A stretch of 64,000 nt of DNA, from contig CAADGE010000005.1 of the NCBI GenBank assembly GCA_900696465.1, positions 54,873-118,872 on the forward strand, written 5' to 3'. This DNA comes from an uncultured Planctomycetota bacterium (GTDB lineage: Bacteria > Planctomycetota > Phycisphaerae > UBA1845 > UTPLA1). Under the pieces are notes generated by a model, which did no database searches, was not told the DNA's origin, and worked only from the letters and a program-made list of their open reading frames with translations. Numbering within the stretch: position 1 is the first letter of the stretch; each line of letters opens with the position of its first letter. Of the stretch, positions 26,801-34,054 are shown piece after piece. Both the position numbers and the translations under genes were made by a program.

Positions 26801-29800
26801 CGGTCGGCCCACCAGGGCACGAAGCGCCGCGACTCTTCCTCCGGACTGCGCTTGGAAACGCGCAGGTACTCCGTCAGAATCGAAATCACTTCGGCCGCGT
26901 CGACATATTTGAGCTGCACCATCTCCATGACACTCTTGCCGGACGGGTCCGCGTCGATCTGGGCGATGATCTCGTCCATGAGCTGCTTGGTCGTCTCCGT
27001 GCAATAGACCAGGAGCGTGTTGCTTGTCGGCTCGGCGACGATGGAAACCTGGTTCTCAAGCTGCTTGGCCGCCGGCTCCGGGCCGCGCATCCAGGGGGGC
27101 AGATTGCTCTGACCGCTGCCGCGCACCCCGGCCTTCTTGTCGAAGAAGCTCTGAAGCGTCTTGGCTACTTCATCCGCGACGGCGAACTTCAGCGGAATCT
27201 GATAGATCTGCATCGCGCCGACCGTCGGCTGCTCGGAGATTTTGTCAATAATCTGCGCCTTGATGCGGCTGAACTCCGCTGCCGTGGCATAGACCAGCAC
27301 CGTATTTGTCGGTTCGTGGTACTCGGCCTTCACGCCGCTGCCGCCGGGGCCCTGAGCGCCGTAGAGCTGCCGGATCGCCTCGGAGACACTCTTGGCCGGC
27401 ACCAGTTCGGGCATGACCACCGTGTGGACTTCCCGACCGCCTTCGACGTCAATCTTCTTCACCAGCTCGCGGATCAGAACGATCTCATCTTCGTTGGCCA
27501 GCACCAGCAGCTTCGTGCTGTTCGGAATGGCCTGCACCTGCGCGCTGGTCGTCTGGCGCCGCGCCGTCTTCTCCGCGTTGAAGATCTGCTGGAGGGCGTT
27601 GGCCACGTCCTGTGGGTTCGAATTGGCTACTTCGATGACGTGCTGCGCGCGGCCCGAGGCGTCCTCGGTGTCAAGCGCCTTGGCCATCGCCTCCACTTCC
27701 GGCCAGAGGTCACTCATCGCCGAGATCACCAGCGTATTCGAGCCGGCATCCGCCACCACGGTCACCGGCCAATGGCCCTTGGTATTGGCCACGGTCTTCC
27801 CGCGGAAGGATTCGTTCATCGCCCGTGCGACTTCATCGGCCTTAGCATGCTGAAGTTGGACGAAGCGCGTTTCGCGCACACCGGTCGGCACGTCGATGTC
27901 AGCCAGTTGCTTCTCAATCACCTCGCGAGTAGCCGCGGTGCAGTTCACGAGCAGCAGATTGCTGTTCTGATCCGCGGTGAGGGCAAAGGCATCCTGCGGC
28001 TTGTTGCCGCGGCTGGTCCGCCATTTATTGAGGAAGTCCTCCAGCGTCGCACGGGCATCTTCGGCTTTGATGAATTTCAAGGGAATCCTGTGATCCTCAA
28101 AAGGCGAGCCCAGCGCGGTCACGATCGGGTCGATGATCTTGGTCTTGATGTCCTCGTGCTGCTGGATGTTGGCAGTGACGAGCACCATGTTGCTGGCCGC
28201 ATTCACCGTGACGCTCGGGGCTTCGAGCCCGGTCTTCTGGGCCGCGGTCGTGGCGAACATCGCCTGGATGTTGGACATCACCTGACTCGGATCCGCCGAC
28301 ACCGGAAGCTGGTACGATCGTGTTTCGCGAACGATGGACTCCGGCGGGGCGACGTCGATCTCATTCAGAATGCTGCCGATCAGCCCGAAGGTGAGCGGAC
28401 CGCCGGTAACGACGAGCGAGTTTGTTCTCGGATCGGGCACGGCGCCGACAAAGTCGAGCTTAACGCCTTCGAGCCCGCCGGTCTGTTTGGCTTTGACGAG
28501 CATGTCGGTAAGCTGGCTGTTGATCTCAACAGCCGAGGCATGCTTCATCGGGAATCGCTTGACCTGTGTGCCGGTCGGCGCGGTGTCCATGCCTTTGGCG
28601 ACGTCCTTGATCATGTTGAACGTCTCAGGATCGGCACCCATGACGTAGAGCGTGCTGTTGTTCTTGTTGCCGGTGATGGTGATGTTCTGCTTGGCGCCGG
28701 CCGTGCCGCGCGTGGCGGTGAAGATTTCGTTGAGCCGTGGCGCGATCTGCTCCGGATCGGCCACGAGCATGGTGATGGTCTTGAGTTCCTTGGCGCCGGC
28801 GACCTTCTCATCCATCTGTCGGAGCTGTTCGGCGATCTCGCCCATCTGCGTCGGCGGGGCCTTGACCAGCACGGTCCCGGTCGAGTTGTCGCCGGTGATG
28901 ATGATGTCCGTCTGATTGCCGGAAACAAAGAGCGACTTGAGCAGCGTCGCCAGCGCAGCGGCGTCACCCTTGACCGGGAACTGCCGGATCGTGCCGCCGT
29001 CGGAAGGGATGTCCATTTCGCGCACGATCTCCGCCACGCGCGTCACGTCTTTCGACTGGCCCGCGAGGATCACGCTGTTCGTTCGAGTGTCCGCATTGAC
29101 CGCGACGCGCCCGCTCACGCCGCCGCCGCGACCGCCCCGGCCGCCGCCACGCGGTCCGCCCGGCATACCACCGCCGCCGCCGCCAACCAGCTCATTGGCC
29201 ACGTCCTTGACGATCGTGGCGACATCGCTGGCCCGGGCATGCACAAGCGCCACGCGGCGCATCTCGCTCTTGGTCGTGTTCTCCTCGGAATCCAACTCCT
29301 CGATGAGCGCTTCGATCAGCTCCAGGGTGTCCGCCGGGGCCCGCGCGATGATCGTATTCGTCTGTGGATCGGCCGTGAGATTGATGTTGTCCGTCGAGGA
29401 CACGACCACGCCCTGGCCCTGCTGACCCTGCAGTTGGAGAATCTGCTGCTGGTCGGGCTGTCCCTGCGGCTGCTGCATGCCTTGTTGTCGGCCGCCCCGC
29501 TGCTGTTGCATGCGCTGCTGCGCGCTTGCATCGAGACCAAGGACCTCTTTGAGATTCTCCACCACCTGCGTGGCGTCGAGATTCGTCAGACGGAACATGC
29601 GGATGTCGCTGGCGCCTGGCGGAACCGGTGCATCAATCTTGCGAAGCACATCGACGATCAGCGGCACATCCGACAAGAGCGCCGCGACGAAGAGACTCTT
29701 GGTTCGCGGATCGGGCACCACCTTGATGCGCGCAGGCCCCTGCTGCTGCATCGCCTGCATCATTTGCATCTGCTGCTGGGCCTGCGGTGTGCCGGGCTTG

Positions 29801-32800
29801 GCCTGCTGACCGGGCTGACCCGGCTGGCCCTGCTGTGGCACCTGCGGCACGGGCATCATCTGTGGTTGCTGTTGCTGCTGCCGGCCCCGGCGCCCGCCCG
29901 CCGCAACGGCCTGACCCTGGTTGAAGATCTGTTCCAGAAGATGTGACGCGACGTTGACATCGGAATACTTCAGCGGGAAGACCCGAAAGACTGTCGGCTG
30001 ATCGCCGCTGGTGATCTCGTCAATCAGGTCCGTCAGGATTTCGAGCTCGTCCTCCGGACCGCGAAGAATGATCTTCCCGGTGTCGGGGTCATAGATGATC
30101 GAGACCGATTCCGGCTCCTTCTCCTGTGTGGCTGCCTCGGCCGGCTCTTCGCGTGCCTCCGGCGTCTGCGTGGAGAAGACACGCTCGCCCTTCTTTGGCG
30201 CGTCGGTATCGGTTACGGCGTCGTGCATGACCGCGCTCATCGCCACGCTGTCGATTGAGCGAAGCAGTTCCGCCGGCAACATGCACGGGCTCTGCTGGCA
30301 GATCGGACACACCGCCGGTTCAAGCAGCTCCATCGGCTGGTTCGCATGAACGGACTGGCCCAGCGAGATCGCAGACAGCGACTCGATCAAGCTGTGCGGC
30401 AGCACGCACGGATTCGCATCGCCCGTCGTGCGGCTCTTTCGCAAGGGCAGCGCGGGTTCCTCTTCGCCTTCGTGAATATCAATGACCTTGACCCGACCCA
30501 TGGCATCCCCGAGCGGGATCAGATTGATCGGCTTGTCGTACCGTTGCTGAAGCAGCTTCACGAGCATGTCCGGCGGCAGCTTCTCTGAATCGAGCGTGCG
30601 GATGTTCCGTCGAACCATGCCGCGCTTGGGCACGTCGAAGACCTTCACCACTTCCTCGACGCGGGCGCGCTGGCCGGGCTTGCAGTTGCGTACCATCAGC
30701 AGCCGCTCGGTCGGTCCTTCGTCGAGACGGATGCCGCTCGACTTGCGGTCGGGATTGAGAATATCCTCAACGTCAAACGCGATGTCGAAGGCCTTCTTGT
30801 GCTCCAGCTTGACAAGGAAAAAGCCCAGGTCGATGTCGTCCGGATCGGGCCCGCCGGTGATCGTGCTGGCCTCGCGAAAGATCAGTTCGAGAATGCGTTC
30901 TACTTCAGTCAGTTCGGATTCCAACCGGGCACCGACGAGCAGCGTGTTCTCGTAGGTGTCCGCATAGATGAGGATGCTCTCCGGCGTGGCGATCTTCGGT
31001 GCCGCGGGCGGCGGAGCAGCGCCGCGGGTCTGGCCGGTCGTCGCCGTCACGGTCGGCGGCGTACTCTGGGCCAGCATGGCGCGGAGCTTCTTCTCGTTTT
31101 CTTCCGCATCCTGCACGGCATATTTGCGGAAGATCATCTGCTCGCGCGGCACGTCGATCTGCTCGAAAAGCAGCACGGCCTTGGCCACCTGATCGCGCGG
31201 GCCATCCATGACTACCTGCTGACCGCTGGCCACGATCTTCAGGCCTTCGGCGGCGGCATCGGCCACATCCTTGCTGGCCGCGGCGCGCGGGCCGCCGGGA
31301 ATCTGCTTTGGCGCGGCGGCGAGATACCTCATCGTCTCGACCAGTTCTTCCGCCGTGCGATGCTGCGCCGAGAGAATCACCCGGGTCGGCTCGACGCGAT
31401 CCTTCTGGACGGCCGCTTCATGCTCGATCTTGGTCACCAGATCGCGAATCTGTTGCAGCTCCTTGCTCGGAGCGGTGACCAGAAGCGAATTGGTGATCGG
31501 TTCGGACACGATCCGCACTGAGCCGCCCGTCGGAGCCACCGTCATCGGCTGTTGCTGGGCCTGTGCCGCCTTGCCGGCCGTCGCCACGCGCGCCGCCTGC
31601 GGCGCCGGGGAGACCGCCGTGCCGCCGACGCTCTGCGCGAGAATCGGCGCAATTGTCTCCGCATCGGAGTGCTCAAGCTTGATGACCGTCAACTCGCCGG
31701 TCGTCTCGATGTCGAGCTGCCGGATGAACGGCGTGATCTTGGTGACGAATTCCTCCGACGCGAACACCTGCACCGTATTGTTGTACAGATCGGCAAAGAA
31801 GCTTCGCTGCTGCGGCGCGGGCTGCCCGGTGCCCGGCGGCTGTGGCGGAAACATCTGCTGCAGCATGTTGACCACGTCGCCGGCGCTGGCGTGTTCCAGT
31901 GTATAGGTGACCAGCCGCGGCTCGAAGAAGGCGGCGCGTTCATCCAGCGTGCGGATCAACGGCTCGATCCGCTCCCAGTCGGTGTCGATGCAGTACACGA
32001 TGAGATAACCGGTCGCATCATCGGGTATGAACCGGGGCCCCGGGCCGCCCATCGGCGCCGCGGCGGGCTGTGCAGGCGGCTGACCGGGGCGCTTGGCGCC
32101 CGGCGCGGGGCGAGCCGGCGTGACGCCGGACATCGCTGATTGCAGGATCGCCGCCAGGGCGCTGGGCGTCGCCGCCTTCGGCTGAACAAGGTGTTCTTTT
32201 TCCTCGGCCTCCGCGGGTACATCCAGCTTCTCAAGAAGCGGAAGGAGCTTGTCATAGGTCCGTTTGGAAACCGACACAAGCAGTGAAGTGCTTGTTCGCG
32301 GTGTGATACGGTCGGCCGACTGGCCCGGCTTGGCAGCGGCGGGGAAGATCTGCGAGAGGATACCGGCCAGTTCCGTCGCGTCGGCATGCTTCAGCTCGAT
32401 GATCTCGTCGATCGTGTTCTCGCCGGGCTTGTCCCACTCGCGCACCAGTTGCTCGGCCGAACGCACACCCGACTCGCCACCGATGAGAATCACCGAATTG
32501 CTCGCGGGGTCCGGGAAGATATCGCGCTCCATGTCGGCGCGCTGCTCCGGCGAAACGTACGGCCCATCGGGCTTGGTCAGCGCCTGCTGCTCCTTCATGA
32601 AAATGGGTTTCAATGCGGCCGAAAGGGTGTTCGGATCGGCATATTCAAGGCGCACGACCCTCATCACCGGAAGACTCAGCGCACTGCCGGTATCGAGCTT
32701 CGCCGCCCACTCAGCGATCTCGGAGAGCAGGCGCGGTTGCGCTTTGATGATCAACGAGTTGCTTTTCACATCTGCGAAGATGTCTACCTTGCGCGCCGTC

Positions 32801-34002
32801 TCCGCGACCTGGTCGATGCCCGGACCGCGGGCCTGCGCCGCAGGCGCAGCGCCGGGGTAAAGCTGGCGCAGCATCGTCTGCACATCGGCGGCACGGGCAA
32901 TCTTGAACTGAATCGTCAGCGTCGGTCGCGGGTCGGACGGCGGCGGGCCCGGTGTCATGCTCGTCAGTCGGTTGATGACTTCACGGAAACGCCGATGTTC
33001 CTGAACCAGTCCGGTCAGTTCGAGCCGGTCGCCGTTGACCTGCGTGCCGTAAGTATCGCTGAACATATGCCGGTACTTCTCAATGATCTCAAAGGGCGAC
33101 CAGCCCTTTGGTACCTCGAGATTCACGAGGACAATGTCGTACGCATCGGGGTTCGCCGCTTCCATCTCCTCGAACGAATCGAACATCTCGCTCGGGGCGA
33201 TCTCGCGTATCCAGTCTGGAAGTCGCTTGATCAGCAGGTAGTTTTCCTGTCGCTTGATGAGGTACTTGTTAAGCGGACGGGCTACCAGAAGCTCATTGAT
33301 CTGGCTCAGCGCTTCCCGGTAGGTCATCTCCCGCGGGCTACGGAAGGTCAGAGCGTCCGAAATCGGCGGATCGGGCTGGTTGAGAAACGGCAGCCCACTC
33401 ATCCTCGAAAAATCCGCCAGCACGTCGGGCCATGGCGTGTTGTCGTAATCGAAGCGATACGTCCGCGCATCCGGGTCCGGCGCAGCCATGGTGAACGTCA
33501 GTGTCGTGAACTGGCTGTGGACCGGTTGCGGCGCGGCGACGTCACCACTCGGTGTCGCGGGGGCTTCCTTCGCTTCAGGTGTCACGGTCTCCGCTTCTGT
33601 CGGCTGCTGCACCGGCTGCTCCGCGGGTGAACCCGACTTGGCGATGCCGGGTTTCGCAACCGGCGGCGGTGGAACGGGCCGCGGCGTGTGAAGACGCTTC
33701 TTGATGTTGTCGTCGGCATGGTCTTCCGCCGGCTCGGCGGCTTCCTTGTTCACCGATTGCAGCGCCGCCATGCGTGCCTTGCGCAGGGCATCTTCCACAT
33801 CGGACGGGGTCGTGGCCGGTTGCGTGGCGGCAGGTTGTGTCGTAGCGGGTTGCGTCGTGGCGGGCTGGGTGGTCGCGGATTCTTCCGCGCGCGCGATGAC
33901 CGCGGCAACCGTGAGCGTCAGCAGCACGACGCCGTATCGCGCGAAACGAAGGATCGCCGCGCGATCATGAGAGGACATTTGCGAGTTGCTCGTAGCTTTC
34001 AT
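20803..34002 (-). CDS. gspD: Giant type II secretion secretin (GspD-like) with ~40 N1-type domains
   Basis: About 4,399 residues; typical GspD has ~650. ATG 34002 (second of two adjacent ATGs) follows GGAGG by 7 nt. A signal peptide ends near VIARA, followed by Thr-Thr-Gln-Pro repeats and a Pro-rich linker. An N0/STN-like domain lies at ~170-260. From ~360 to ~4035 one motif recurs about 40 times at ~90-residue spacing: a beta strand and helix (hhxLxxADAxxhAxxLxxhF), a variable loop, then (V/I)xAD-x-RTNSLIV, a helix and LD. The secretin domain follows (VMIQVMIAEVTLDDRFEMG, ~4041; VPLLGDIPGLGVLFR; LIALTPRIVRT, ~4280), then a Pro-rich tail. Loops contain Gln-, Gly- and Cys-rich insertions, and a hydrophobic segment at ~2675-2695. 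It is expected as an outer-membrane multimer. The frame is uninterrupted for 13.2 kb. Confidence 0.92.
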   Translation of the reverse strand: MKATSNSQMSSHDRAAILRFARYGVVLLTLTVAAVIARAEESATTQPATTQPATTQPAATQPATTPSDVEDALRKARMAALQSVNKEAAEPAEDHADDNIKKRLHTPRPVPPPPVAKPGIAKSGSPAEQPVQQPTEAETVTPEAKEAPATPSGDVAAPQPVHSQFTTLTFTMAAPDPDARTYRFDYDNTPWPDVLADFSRMSGLPFLNQPDPPISDALTFRSPREMTYREALSQINELLVARPLNKYLIKRQENYLLIKRLPDWIREIAPSEMFDSFEEMEAANPDAYDIVLVNLEVPKGWSPFEIIEKYRHMFSDTYGTQVNGDRLELTGLVQEHRRFREVINRLTSMTPGPPPSDPRPTLTIQFKIARAADVQTMLRQLYPGAAPAAQARGPGIDQVAETARKVDIFADVKSNSLIIKAQPRLLSEIAEWAAKLDTGSALSLPVMRVVRLEYADPNTLSAALKPIFMKEQQALTKPDGPYVSPEQRADMERDIFPDPASNSVILIGGESGVRSAEQLVREWDKPGENTIDEIIELKHADATELAGILSQIFPAAAKPGQSADRITPRTSTSLLVSVSKRTYDKLLPLLEKLDVPAEAEEKEHLVQPKAATPSALAAILQSAMSGVTPARPAPGAKRPGQPPAQPAAAPMGGPGPRFIPDDATGYLIVYCIDTDWERIEPLIRTLDERAAFFEPRLVTYTLEHASAGDVVNMLQQMFPPQPPGTGQPAPQQRSFFADLYNNTVQVFASEEFVTKITPFIRQLDIETTGELTVIKLEHSDAETIAPILAQSVGGTAVSPAPQAARVATAGKAAQAQQQPMTVAPTGGSVRIVSEPITNSLLVTAPSKELQQIRDLVTKIEHEAAVQKDRVEPTRVILSAQHRTAEELVETMRYLAAAPKQIPGGPRAAASKDVADAAAEGLKIVASGQQVVMDGPRDQVAKAVLLFEQIDVPREQMIFRKYAVQDAEENEKKLRAMLAQSTPPTVTATTGQTRGAAPPPAAPKIATPESILIYADTYENTLLVGARLESELTEVERILELIFREASTITGGPDPDDIDLGFFLVKLEHKKAFDIAFDVEDILNPDRKSSGIRLDEGPTERLLMVRNCKPGQRARVEEVVKVFDVPKRGMVRRNIRTLDSEKLPPDMLVKLLQQRYDKPINLIPLGDAMGRVKVIDIHEGEEEPALPLRKSRTTGDANPCVLPHSLIESLSAISLGQSVHANQPMELLEPAVCPICQQSPCMLPAELLRSIDSVAMSAVMHDAVTDTDAPKKGERVFSTQTPEAREEPAEAATQEKEPESVSIIYDPDTGKIILRGPEDELEILTDLIDEITSGDQPTVFRVFPLKYSDVNVASHLLEQIFNQGQAVAAGGRRGRQQQQQPQMMPVPQVPQQGQPGQPGQQAKPGTPQAQQQMQMMQAMQQQGPARIKVVPDPRTKSLFVAALLSDVPLIVDVLRKIDAPVPPGASDIRMFRLTNLDATQVVENLKEVLGLDASAQQRMQQQRGGRQQGMQQPQGQPDQQQILQLQGQQGQGVVVSSTDNINLTADPQTNTIIARAPADTLELIEALIEELDSEENTTKSEMRRVALVHARASDVATIVKDVANELVGGGGGGMPGGPRGGGRGGRGGGVSGRVAVNADTRTNSVILAGQSKDVTRVAEIVREMDIPSDGGTIRQFPVKGDAAALATLLKSLFVSGNQTDIIITGDNSTGTVLVKAPPTQMGEIAEQLRQMDEKVAGAKELKTITMLVADPEQIAPRLNEIFTATRGTAGAKQNITITGNKNNSTLYVMGADPETFNMIKDVAKGMDTAPTGTQVKRFPMKHASAVEINSQLTDMLVKAKQTGGLEGVKLDFVGAVPDPRTNSLVVTGGPLTFGLIGSILNEIDVAPPESIVRETRSYQLPVSADPSQVMSNIQAMFATTAAQKTGLEAPSVTVNAASNMVLVTANIQQHEDIKTKIIDPIVTALGSPFEDHRIPLKFIKAEDARATLEDFLNKWRTSRGNKPQDAFALTADQNSNLLLVNCTAATREVIEKQLADIDVPTGVRETRFVQLQHAKADEVARAMNESFRGKTVANTKGHWPVTVVADAGSNTLVISAMSDLWPEVEAMAKALDTEDASGRAQHVIEVANSNPQDVANALQQIFNAEKTARRQTTSAQVQAIPNSTKLLVLANEDEIVLIRELVKKIDVEGGREVHTVVMPELVPAKSVSEAIRQLYGAQGPGGSGVKAEYHEPTNTVLVYATAAEFSRIKAQIIDKISEQPTVGAMQIYQIPLKFAVADEVAKTLQSFFDKKAGVRGSGQSNLPPWMRGPEPAAKQLENQVSIVAEPTSNTLLVYCTETTKQLMDEIIAQIDADPSGKSVMEMVQLKYVDAAEVISILTEYLRVSKRSPEEESRRFVPWWADREEKSEDKTVLAGDMRLKAVDSLNAIIVVGRPEGVADAVAKIKELDVEQPDGADAPQRIVLAHANATELADTLNKVFNDPNIAKSKGASYRPPIIVPEEATKSIIVRAKSSDFNMIRKMAENLDGQMEGDTGAGVRVLAVPVGRDLEEMARNIEQRINDAERNRQQLQRDYKPSLVSIGADVRSSALIVAGSRGKYEEVKSIVEELVAMGPAGGTRRAVIQLKTLSSQEAKQIIDQLQQSGKGRSGGPRGEAEWTRDRRWRTPQRAASHTVACAGTLPMLLMQIALTGAVAQSSSAEPTTQPSGPVIGTIRPRETTTQPSGSRSEKTKSETPGRGDGSPTLTSDDLLRAGIEAGQIDPTRMTDAAKAALGRRLSGGPISTAEAGPDNIVIEASEEDMEVIISVLEMLDTALPGKVIEYVTLKNASAKDLAKTLADVFATIEKKGQRQPRPEDKVDVIADPRTNGLYIAATRDKMEQVLELVRKNDEAAADVLQQVRTFVFQNRRVSEAGEVLKKMVTAYLQQKGLDPKLIQVEIDPQTNSVFITAGETDLDFVEKIIAGLDAELPPGKDDRQPIGEADVMIIPLRIAQADSLGTLLNELLKKAATGDTPMKDFIRRFRLLDDRGEPLATVNLDRPVIVFGDKESNSLLIASSRENCLIMKQVVAAFDKEPARAEVQYKVFTLTNADATEVAEQVSKLLTEGENLTSRPGKSEKSGVPDGEAGSLVYKAVVTSDARTNQLVLVGRPEAIEVLSELVTSLDVKGLDVMPFTLVRLEYASVSALETALSEMMKERAEALPRGTGPNAGKSETVIIKGDPRSKSLIIAAKANRLEELRGLIKQLDVPSTALVEDIRTITLRNTSAGDLAEKLKNLWEQRAQQQDTGGTAFKLETPAIVADERSNSLIVAASQGDFDAIKGVVEKIEALELNPMANIYVVRLKFNSAKNLQAAFKALFEKRAQMRTVDGKTRPEDEVAIEVDETMNAILFAGSRENYDVLMQKLVELDQELGVPGVIEFFVCENVGAHRVKDTIEELFKDNGLYKPGASGESEAAKRREKVTVSIDDRSNMLLVSASPENMELIREIYRRMNSVTTPWDVAITKMVVIEHGDSVKIAAQVADYFKKLDELRETGGDSGKKSGFGITVFADERSNRIIVGGTKDGIDSAVELIGRLDVPPGTPGQVMEVYTLREAPATRIGEMIKNVFEERNKPRQGGEGTGVQIPNITVTVETDGGRNALLINASREDHLLIADLVRRLDRPSTILDMARVIPLERAPAERVKEILEELYQSGEGGEGRSGGKVIGVVEDKRTNAVVVTAPPGELENIVSLVERLDMTEVKGQAEVGVFLCDNEDAEKMAEVLNEIMTGRGKEGGSSTTDEATQRQLSSMLISFADKDPFGRELFLKTIRENVQITFNRRTNSIIAVAPPSSLRLIEQLVRKLDSIQKRSVMVKVFMLRHADAVKMIEMLEKMFAQDEGSEAQAEFQRDREIQVEGGGTSTSGVPQAASQEGPSRRGTFGRPKTTFTADERTNSLIAAGWPEDIDVVADIIDQLDSRPIQDRDFFVYTLVNQTADSMQEALDAYFQAEVQRLDALGDVISPQRRMEQEVSIISHPESNQLVISSSPRYKNQVVSIIEQLDMAPAQVMIQVMIAEVTLDDRFEMGLEFALQELRFSETAVADANGILQSSHFDVVGGTDLGAAGSGLGGFSFTITGEDFNFLVRALQSDSRLEVIQRPMIMCQDNQQATIQIGQSVPTPSGSQAFAGQTSTQVQYQDVGVILNVEPHINPDGFVYMLVEPEISSVSDSTIQIAPGAFAPIFNRRQASTNVAVKDGETVVIGGLITTTETESESKVPLLGDIPGLGVLFRTTVRTKNRTELLIALTPRIVRTVEDARRISIAKRDESGIITDNMKQSPLFEGLQVKPPSEEAIDTLEFAPEDSRVLPVMPEVIDSTVPVEPAGTPKQPGKEEKPRYGPEPPKYGPLVPSGEEIVARRTAEPIGAGR
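33808..33880 (-). repeat. 15-bp imperfect tandem repeats coding for ATTQP-type units
   Basis: Just after the secretin signal peptide, the coding sequence repeats a 15-bp unit about five times, giving ATTQP ATTQP ATTQP AATQP ATTPS. A similar EPTTQPSG motif reappears after the internal hydrophobic segment near 25,930. Probably a flexible linker; length may vary between strains. Confidence 0.6.
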
Positions 34003-34054
34003 CATCGTGCCTCCGCACACCAAACCGCAGGGCGCCTGGCCCCGTCGGCCGCGG

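Noticed and set aside
25954..29946. A 1,330-codon plus-strand open frame antisense to the secretin gene
   Set aside because: Its translation is rich in Arg/His/Leu with no domain pattern; the opposite strand has clear repeated secretin-type domains. High-GC third-position bias leaves the antisense frame open.
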